From Dehalococcoidia bacterium (GTDB taxonomy: Bacteria > Chloroflexota > Dehalococcoidia > Tepidiformales > Tepidiformaceae): a stretch of DNA of 59,497 nucleotides. The stretch's first letter is position 1; each line of letters starts with the position of its first letter. Positions 54,409-59,497 of the stretch are shown here, one piece after another. The position numbers and the translations under genes are program-made. A model generated the notes under the pieces. The model did not search any database, was not told the origin of the DNA, and saw only the letters and a list, made by a program, of their open reading frames with translations. The stretch is taken from assembly GCA_009839725.1 (NCBI GenBank), contig VXPF01000006.1, forward strand, positions 1 to 59,497, read 5' to 3'.

Positions 54409-54989
54409 CCGACCATCCTCTTCTCTTCCATGATCTTCTCCTGCAGCCGCAGGAAGCCATCGAGCAGGGACTCGGGGCGGGGCGGGCAGCCCGGCACGTA
54501 CACGTCCACCGGGATGATCTTGTCGACGCCCTGGAGCACGCGGTCGTACTCGGTGTAGGGGCCGCCGTTGGTGGCGCAGGCGCCCATGGAGATGACGTAC
54601 TTCGGGTTCGGCATCTGCTCGTAGAGCAGCTTGATCGCCGGCGCCATCTTCTTCGTGACCGTGCCCGAGACGACCATCACGTCGCTCTGGCGGGGGCTGG
54701 GCCAGGGCACGATGCCGAAGCGGTCGAGGTCGTGGTTGGCCATGAACGTGCCGATCATCTCGATCGCGCAGCAGGCCAGCCCGAAGGTCATCGGCCAGAG
54801 CGAGCTCTTGCGGCTCATGGCCAGCACCGTGTCGACACCCGTCTGCAGGATGCCCGGCATGACGATGCGGTAGGCGGCCGTCTGCTCGGGCAGGTCGACG
54901 GGCGTCAGGCGCTCGGCTTCGTTCCCGTAGTCGGGCACGTAGGCGGGCATCGCCGGCCCTTCAGGCGTGGAGGCCGCTTCGTCGCTCAT
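54405..54989 (-). CDS. nuoB: NADH-quinone oxidoreductase subunit B
   Basis: This 194-residue subunit holds cluster N2, the last electron carrier before quinone. Ligands are the tandem Cys of [10 protein letters not shown], a Cys in [11 protein letters not shown], and [11 protein letters not shown]. An N-terminal extension of about 30 residues ([12 protein letters not shown]...) is longer than usual. Its ATG overlaps the nuoA stop (54986-54989). Confidence 0.96.
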   Translation of the reverse strand: MSDEAASTPEGPAMPAYVPDYGNEAERLTPVDLPEQTAAYRIVMPGILQTGVDTVLAMSRKSSLWPMTFGLACCAIEMIGTFMANHDLDRFGIVPWPSPRQSDVMVVSGTVTKKMAPAIKLLYEQMPNPKYVISMGACATNGGPYTEYDRVLQGVDKIIPVDVYVPGCPPRPESLLDGFLRLQEKIMEEKRMVG

Positions 54990-55354
54990 TTCCACTCCAG
55001 AACGCCGCGCCGCCAGGCGTAGACCAGCCCGAGGCTGAGCACGACGATGAACACGAACATGTACCAGAAGACGACATCGGGGATGCCCTGGTTCAGGAAG
55101 ATGACCGCCCAGGGGAAGATGAAGATCGTCTCCACGTCGAAGATAAGGAACATGATCGCGAAGATGTAGTAACGCACGTGGACCTGCGCCCAGTTGCGCC
55201 CGATCGGCAGCATGCCGCACTCGTAGGAGACGCCCTTGCCGCGCTCCCGCGCGAAGGGCCCCAGGAGCCGCGCCCCGACGAGGGCCGAGAACACGAGAAT
55301 GAAGCCGACGATGGAGGCGATAAAGACGGCGGACCAGGTGTCGTAGAAGCTCAT
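54986..55354 (-). CDS. nuoA: NADH-quinone oxidoreductase subunit A
   Basis: The 122-residue, three-helix subunit carries [20 protein letters not shown] in its cytoplasmic loop and [14 protein letters not shown] in the second helix. It is the first gene of the 11-gene operon, which continues to nuoN with overlaps or gaps of a few bases. GAGG lies a few bases before the ATG. I see no convincing promoter in the 180-bp GC-rich leader shared with the divergent TcmP gene. Confidence 0.95.
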   Translation of the reverse strand: MSFYDTWSAVFIASIVGFILVFSALVGARLLGPFARERGKGVSYECGMLPIGRNWAQVHVRYYIFAIMFLIFDVETIFIFPWAVIFLNQGIPDVVFWYMFVFIVVLSLGLVYAWRRGVLEWK

Positions 55355-55519
55355 GGCCTCGCTTTCGCCGTCGTCGAGCGCCGGGGCGCCGCGGGACGCG
55401 CAACAGCGCCCGCCAGGGCCGCCCCCGAGGCCCTTGTGATTTGCGCCACAAAGATAAGCGCGGGGGGTGGGGGCAGCAAGCCGAGCGGGGCGTTCGGTGG
55501 TCGCTACTCGTGGTCTGTG

Positions 55520-55531
55520 GTACATATGTTC
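55520..55531. promoter_or_regulatory. LexA-box-like site at the TcmP start
   Basis: GTAC-ATAT-GTTC with a flanking G matches 12 of 14 bases of the Gram-positive SOS box CGAACATATGTTCG. It overlaps a TACATA -10-like element and ends 3 bp before the preferred ATG of TcmP. Sites with one core mismatch are expected by chance tens of times in such a window, so position and extended match matter more than the core alone. Confidence 0.4.
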
Positions 55532-55534
55532 GTT

Positions 55535-56626
55535 ATGCCGGAAACCACAGTTTGGCCACTAGAACCCCATACAGCCGCCAAGCACTCGATTCTGCGTCGG
55601 TACCTCCAGGGCTACTACCCAAAGATGGCCAGCGCTCAGCGGCGCTTGGTCTTCGTTGATGGCTTCGCAGGACCGGGCGAATACGTGGGAGGCAAGCCCG
55701 GTTCACCCGTCATCGCGCTGGATACGCTCACTGGCCACAACCAGTTCCCAAGGTGGTCGGACACGGAGTTCCTCTTCCTCTTCATTGAGGAGGACGCAGC
55801 CCGCTTCGAGTTGCTCTCTTCGACTCTGGCCGCTCGCGAGGATCCCGCCAATGTGCGTGTTGCTACGCGTTGTGGCTCCTTTCAGGAGCACATGACGGAT
55901 GTCCTGGATCGTCTCGGTACGAATCGCCTCGCCCCCGCGTTCGTAATGGTTGACCCCTTCGGTGTGAAGGGCCTGCCGCTTGACCTTCTTCGACGCCTGG
56001 CCAAATTCCCAAAGACCGAGCTGCTTGTCTCGTTCATGTATGAGTCAATCAGCCGGTGGCACTCGCAACCCAACTACGAGGTTGCCCTCGATGAACTCTT
56101 CGGTCGGCCGGACTGGCGCGACGCTGAAGGGCTGGAGGGCGAAGAGAAGAAGGCTTTTCTCAGTGGGCTCTACGCAACGCAGCTACAAGGCATCGGCATG
56201 GACTATGTCCGACTCTTCGAGATGGGCGATGCCGGGAACCGCACGGAGTATTTCCTCGCCTTCGGTACACATAGTCACCATGGCCTAAGGGTGATGAAGA
56301 ATGCCATGTGGACAGTGGACCGAACGGGTGGGGTGAAGTTCTCAGATTTCACGGCACCTGATCCGGGGCAAGGCGTGCTCTTTGAGCCCGAGCCGAATTA
56401 CCCTCAGCTGCGCGCCCTTCTCCACCCGAAGTTTGCCGGGGAGGGCCAAGTTCCGATCGAGGAAATCGACTGTTTCGTGCTGACGGAAACGGCCTTCCTT
56501 GAGAAGCATGGCAAGACAGTCCTCCGTGAGGATGAGGCGGCTGGCTCTGTGAAGATCCACCGACCGTCGGGGCGGAGGAAGAACTATCTGAATGAGGGCA
56601 CGGTGGTCACGTTCCCGCTGCTTTGA
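55535..56626 (+). CDS. tcmP: Three-Cys-motif partner protein (TcmP family)
   Basis: The 363-residue protein matches the TcmP family, which occurs beside proteins with a three-cysteine motif. It starts ETTVWPLEPHTAAKHSILRR. A nuclease-like or Rossmann-like core follows: LVFVDGFAGPGEYVGG, FIEEDAARFELL, and PAFVMVDPFGVKGLPLDLL (acidic DPFG). A distal part of mixed helices ends RRKNYLNEGTVVTFPLL. Its biochemical role is not established. Base composition is less GC-rich than the nuo genes beside it. Its 3' end overlaps the convergent DUF5131 gene by 20 bp. ATG 55526 is an alternative start but lies in the LexA-like box. No Shine-Dalgarno is seen, so the mRNA may be leaderless. Confidence 0.85.
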   Translation: MPETTVWPLEPHTAAKHSILRRYLQGYYPKMASAQRRLVFVDGFAGPGEYVGGKPGSPVIALDTLTGHNQFPRWSDTEFLFLFIEEDAARFELLSSTLAAREDPANVRVATRCGSFQEHMTDVLDRLGTNRLAPAFVMVDPFGVKGLPLDLLRRLAKFPKTELLVSFMYESISRWHSQPNYEVALDELFGRPDWRDAEGLEGEEKKAFLSGLYATQLQGIGMDYVRLFEMGDAGNRTEYFLAFGTHSHHGLRVMKNAMWTVDRTGGVKFSDFTAPDPGQGVLFEPEPNYPQLRALLHPKFAGEGQVPIEEIDCFVLTETAFLEKHGKTVLREDEAAGSVKIHRPSGRRKNYLNEGTVVTFPLL

Positions 56627-57356
56627 CCGCTGTGGGCATCCCGTTCCACAGTTGTCCGTCGAGTACGCGCCCCGCGCGGCCTTTGCCGACCCTCTGACCC
56701 TGCGCGTTGTGAGCGCCCCATTGCTTAAAGAAAAAGGGAACCCCCGCTGCGACGCACTGATCGCGTAGGGCGCAGGCCCACTCTGGATTCATTCGGCGTG
56801 CTCTGTGGCCCGACTCCCCGCCCGCAATCACCCAGCCGATGCCAGCCAGGTCGATGCCGTGCAGCGGTCCCAGCAGCGGCTCGCACGACGCGAACCGTAC
56901 GTGTGCAGGGATACCCCGAAGCGTGTCGAGGCGATGCAGGAAGCGGCGGTTCTCGACCGACGTTCCCATCCAGACGTTCGCCGGCCACGGGAGCTCCGGT
57001 GATAGCTCAAGCGCGCGCTCCGGGCGCTTCGTGAGCACCTGGAAGGTGTGCCAGTCCGCACGTTGCATTGTGTCGAACACCCGCTCCACATACTCCGCCT
57101 GAACCTCCTCGTGAAAGAGGTCGCTCATGCTGTTGACGAAGATCATCCGTGGCTTCCGCCACGTAAGCGGCAGTTCCAGCCGCTCTGGCCGGAGTGTCAG
57201 ATCGAATCCCTGCTCGTAAGGATGCCCGGGCACACCCCGGAATCGCTCGGCGAAGGTCTCGGCGTAGCAGTGAGCGCACCCGGGGCTGACCTTCGTGCAG
57301 CCGGTCACGGGGTTCCAGGTCGCTTCAGTCCACTCGATCGATGAGACGGAGCTCAT
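56607..57356 (-). CDS. DUF5131 (phage Gp37/Gp68-like) three-cysteine protein
   Basis: The 249-residue protein begins SSIEWTEATWNPVTGC and has C20, C27 and C30 in GCTKVSPGCAHCYAE (C-x6-C-x2-C), reminiscent of a radical-SAM 4Fe-4S site. The barrel-like remainder includes RMIFVNSMSDLFHE, FQVLTKRPERAL and WVIAGGESGHRARRM. VPFFFKQWG follows near the end. This family is found in phages and as the partner of TcmP, which is encoded here on the opposite strand with overlapping 3' ends. The ATG has GGAGG 7 nt upstream. Function is unknown; RNA or nucleotide modification is one reading. Confidence 0.88.
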   Translation of the reverse strand: MSSVSSIEWTEATWNPVTGCTKVSPGCAHCYAETFAERFRGVPGHPYEQGFDLTLRPERLELPLTWRKPRMIFVNSMSDLFHEEVQAEYVERVFDTMQRADWHTFQVLTKRPERALELSPELPWPANVWMGTSVENRRFLHRLDTLRGIPAHVRFASCEPLLGPLHGIDLAGIGWVIAGGESGHRARRMNPEWACALRDQCVAAGVPFFFKQWGAHNAQGQRVGKGRAGRVLDGQLWNGMPTAVKAAGT

Positions 57357-57390
57357 TTCGGGCCTCCCACTTCGCGAGTTTCACCACCAA

Positions 57391-57402
57391 GAACACCCGT
57401 TC
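57391..57402. promoter_or_regulatory. LexA (SOS) box upstream of the DUF5131 gene
   Basis: GAAC-ACCC-GTTC is a perfect match to the GAAC-N4-GTTC core of the Gram-positive/actinobacterial LexA site, extended to AGAAC/GTTCT. It lies 35 bp before the DUF5131 start, just downstream of the proposed -10 and so over the transcription start. Confidence 0.5.
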
Positions 57403-57404
57403 TA

Positions 57405-57432
57405 ATAGTAGACGATTCTACGCTACCGGCAA
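57405..57432 (-). promoter_or_regulatory. DUF5131 gene promoter
   Basis: On the minus strand TTGCCG (57432-57427) and TACTAT (57410-57405) are spaced 16 bp apart, directly before the LexA-type palindrome. Together they form a plausible repressible promoter. Confidence 0.5.
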
Positions 57433-57453
57433 CATCGCGGTACCCTGCCACAC

Positions 57454-58593
57454 GTGAACGCCGCCGCCCCTTACCTCGACGCCCTCGACGCCATGGCCCC
57501 GCTCGTCGCGGCCGAGGCCGAGCGCTCAGAGCGCGAGGCGCGCACCACCCCGCCCGTCGCCGAGCGCATCGTCGACGCGGGGCTGTACCGGTTGTGGCTG
57601 CCCCGCTCCATCGACGCCCCCGAGCTCGAGATGCCCTCCGCCCTCAAGGTGTTCGAGGCCGCTTCCCGCATCGACGGCTCCTTCGGCTGGGCCGTGACCA
57701 TCGGGACCGGCGGCGGGCTCTTCGCGGGCGCCCTCGAACCGGCCACGGCGGCCGAGATCTTCGGCCCCCGCGAGGCCCTCATCGCCGGCTCCGGCAAGCC
57801 CGGCGGAACCGCCCGGCCCGTCGACAGCGGCTACCTCGCCGGGGGGCACTGGAACTTCGCCAGCGGCGCCCACCACGCCACCTTCTTCACCGCCAACTGC
57901 TTCCTCGAGGACGAGCGGCCCGCCGATGGCGGCGACGGTCCTGTCATCCGTGCGATGGCCTTCCCCGCGAGCGAGGTCGAGATCGTCGAGAACTGGGACC
58001 CCGCCGGCATGCGCGGCACGGGCAGCCACGACTTCCGCGTCGAGAGCAGCCTCGTCCCCTACCGGCGCAGCTTCGATGTCTTCGGCGACTGGGCCTTCGA
58101 GCGCGGTCCCCTCTACCGCTACCCCTTCGCCTCGCACGCGGAAGTGTCGTTCGCGGCGGTCGCGCTCGGCATCGGGCGGCACGCCATCGACGAGTTCCTG
58201 GCGCTGGCCGGCTCACGCAAGTCGCTCTACACCGGCGAGCCCCTGGGCGACCGCCAGGGGGCGCGCGCCCGCCTCGGCGAGGCCGAGGCGCTTGTGAGCG
58301 CCGCTCGCGCCTGGTTCTTCGAGGTTGCGCGGTCGAGCTGGGACACGGTCGCCGGGGGCGGCGCCCTGGACCGCGAGCAGGCCGCGCGCGTGTCGCTCGC
58401 CTCCATCCACGCCGCCAACAGCGCCGCCCGCGCCGCCACTCTCCTCTTCGAGGCAGGCGGCTCAGCCTCGCTCGACGCCGGATCGCCCCTCGCCCGCGCC
58501 TGGCGTGACGTGCACGCCCTCACGAAGCACGTGGCCGTCTCGCCGCTGGGCTATGAAGCCGCCGCCGCAGGCCTGCTCGACGCCGAAGGGTAG
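57454..58593 (+). CDS. Acyl-CoA dehydrogenase-like flavin oxidoreductase
   Basis: The 379 residues match the group-D flavin monooxygenase/acyl-CoA dehydrogenase fold. An N-terminal helical domain includes RIVDAGLYRLWLPRSIDAPE and ASRIDGSFGWAVTIGTGG. A beta domain reads GGHWNFASGAHHATFFTANC and WDPAGMRGTGSHDF. The C-terminal helical bundle has HAANSAARAATLLFEAGGS. These resemble HsaA/HpaB-type or nitroalkane-oxidase-type enzymes more than canonical acyl-CoA dehydrogenases. Substrate unknown. It begins at a GTG and its 3' end overlaps the convergent membrane gene by 43 bp. Confidence 0.85.
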   Translation: MNAAAPYLDALDAMAPLVAAEAERSEREARTTPPVAERIVDAGLYRLWLPRSIDAPELEMPSALKVFEAASRIDGSFGWAVTIGTGGGLFAGALEPATAAEIFGPREALIAGSGKPGGTARPVDSGYLAGGHWNFASGAHHATFFTANCFLEDERPADGGDGPVIRAMAFPASEVEIVENWDPAGMRGTGSHDFRVESSLVPYRRSFDVFGDWAFERGPLYRYPFASHAEVSFAAVALGIGRHAIDEFLALAGSRKSLYTGEPLGDRQGARARLGEAEALVSAARAWFFEVARSSWDTVAGGGALDREQAARVSLASIHAANSAARAATLLFEAGGSASLDAGSPLARAWRDVHALTKHVAVSPLGYEAAAAGLLDAEG

Positions 58594-59267
58594 TTAGAGG
58601 TCGCCTCGCCTTCCGTCCGGTGCCGGCGTGCTTCCCGCAGGATGAACGTTCCGCAGATGAACACCAGCGCGGCCGTCGTCGGCCAGCCGAACAGGCGGCC
58701 GTACACCAGGTACTCCCCGATCGAGAGGTTGAGCAGCATCCATGTCAGGACGAGCGCCTTGATCGCCTCGTAGCCGGCCCAGACGAGCGTCACCTTCACG
58801 AAGATGGGCGCGTTCACGGGCAGGTTCCCCACCATGCTCGGCGAGATCTCGCGCCCGATCGCGCCGATCAGGGGCCAGCCTCGCCAGAGCGTCCACGCGT
58901 AGAGCGGCAGGATGAGCGCGTCCCCCACCGGCCCCGCGGCCAGGTACGCCTTCTCGCTCGTGAGCAGGATCCCCGCCAGCGCCGACCCGGCCGTGATCAG
59001 GTACCCGTAGATCGCGATGAGTCGCAAGAGCGGCGTCTCCCGGGTGAACGCGAAGACCACCGTGACAGCCGCAAAGCCTCCCCCGATCGCCACCTCCGCC
59101 GGGGCAACCTTCGTGAGCCCGTAGAAAACCAGCACCGGGAGCATGCTCAGGAAGACGCGCGGGTTGGGTTGCCACTCGACAGGCAGCCGCCTCAGCAGGG
59201 GAACCCCGGCGTACCAGCCAGAGGGTTCGCCGTCGGGGGCGATGGCCTGCGCGCTACGCGCCGTCAT
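58551..59267 (-). CDS. Polytopic membrane protein, unknown (VC0807/YvlD-like in size)
   Basis: The 238-residue protein has about six hydrophobic segments (SMLPVLVFYGLTKVAPAEVA, LIAIYGYLITAGSALAGILL, and TTAALVFICGTFIL among them). A conserved-looking NAPIFVKVTLVWAGYEAIKA precedes the last pair. It resembles intracellular-septation-like membrane proteins, but I cannot name a family. The ATG at 59267 overlaps the stop of the upstream gene by ATGA. Co-translation with a hexapeptide-repeat protein is implied. Confidence 0.72.
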   Translation of the reverse strand: MTARSAQAIAPDGEPSGWYAGVPLLRRLPVEWQPNPRVFLSMLPVLVFYGLTKVAPAEVAIGGGFAAVTVVFAFTRETPLLRLIAIYGYLITAGSALAGILLTSEKAYLAAGPVGDALILPLYAWTLWRGWPLIGAIGREISPSMVGNLPVNAPIFVKVTLVWAGYEAIKALVLTWMLLNLSIGEYLVYGRLFGWPTTAALVFICGTFILREARRHRTEGEATSNYPSASSRPAAAAS

Positions 59268-59497
59268 GGCCCTGCCATCTTCGCATTGGTGTGGGTGATC
59301 TCCCTTAACCCTTCCAGGTGCTCGGCTGCGAGGCGTTCGTACCTTCCCGGATTGTTTTCGACCCACTCCTGCGAGGCCGTCCCTTCAATGGAACGCTTCA
59401 CCTCGGCGGGCGTCCCCGCCGCCAGCATCCCCGCCGGGATCTCCGTCTCCGGGAGCACCACCGACCCCGCCGCCACCAGCGCCCCCTCCCCCACAAC
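59264..59497 (-). CDS. Hexapeptide-repeat protein, 3' part (gamma-carbonic-anhydrase-like)
   Basis: Only the C-terminal 77 codons are in the window; the frame is open to the edge. VGEGALVAAGSVVLPETEIP followed by AGTPAEVKRSIEG is the end of a left-handed beta-helix, as in gamma-class carbonic anhydrases. The tail reads ENNPGRYERLAAEHLEGL, a helix that packs on the trimer. The catalytic histidines would lie outside the window. It is coupled by ATGA to the downstream membrane gene. Confidence 0.8.
   Translation of the reverse strand, partial: VVGEGALVAAGSVVLPETEIPAGMLAAGTPAEVKRSIEGTASQEWVENNPGRYERLAAEHLEGLREITHTNAKMAGP

Overview
This 59.5-kb window is high-GC, gene-dense bacterial chromosome. 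The gene content fits a Chloroflexota bacterium, perhaps Dehalococcoidia-like. The pointers are an 11-gene complex I operon (nuoABCDHIJKLMN) with no nuoEFG, many GTG starts with 4-base stop/start overlaps, and several acyl-CoA dehydrogenase and SDR genes. The taxonomy is inference: no rRNA or tRNA gene was seen.

Layout. 0-3.2 kb: a GNAT/FemAB-like fragment, a VapBC pair, and an MshA-like glycosyltransferase overlapping a PIG-L deacetylase. 3.2-5.1 kb: an AT-richer insert with a small unknown gene, a decayed second copy of the PIG-L 3' end, and purM. 5.2-8.6 kb: ammonium transporter, PII protein and glutamine synthetase; both regulatory proteins lack the tyrosine that is covalently modified in other bacteria. 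8.6-15.8 kb: Ca2+/Na+ exchanger, nitroreductase, double-GNAT protein, thiolase, a heptad-repeat protein, rpiB behind a T-box-like leader, and aspartokinase. 16-18 kb: a membrane-tethered LuxR-type DNA-binding protein with 14 RCC1-like repeats. 18.1-21.8 kb: a divergent phage capsid/terminase pair and HicAB. 21.8-28.9 kb: clpS, two acyl-CoA synthetase alpha subunits without beta partners, lipA, a 3-methyladenine DNA glycosylase, a HigA-like antitoxin and an SDR. 28.9-30.5 kb: a Fic-family gene flanked on both sides by 23-bp palindromes spaced about 41 bp apart. 31.3-34.7 kb: a 1.7-kb tandem duplication of acyl-CoA dehydrogenase-hicB-hicA, with the second hicA frameshifted. 34.7-43.6 kb: histidine phosphatase, enolase-superfamily protein, cysE-cysS-osmC, coaX-coaBC and proA. 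43.6-55.4 kb: a DUF4258 protein with a three-repeat partner, then the nuo operon on the minus strand; its NuoI has a 260-residue repetitive tail. 55.5-57.4 kb: a TcmP/DUF5131 pair, convergent and overlapping at the 3' ends, with LexA-type boxes at both promoters. 57.4 kb to the end: an acyl-CoA dehydrogenase-like oxidase, a membrane protein and the end of a hexapeptide-repeat protein.

Common themes are nitrogen, cysteine and CoA metabolism, proton-pumping respiration, and many small toxin-antitoxin or defence-like modules (VapBC, HicAB three times, HigA, Fic, DUF4258, TcmP/DUF5131). The best candidates for an undescribed system are the TcmP/DUF5131 pair with SOS-type boxes, the Fic gene inside its phased operator array, the LuxR-RCC1 receptor, and the modification-site-free PII/glutamine synthetase pair. 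All identifications are by reading the sequence; no database search was run.
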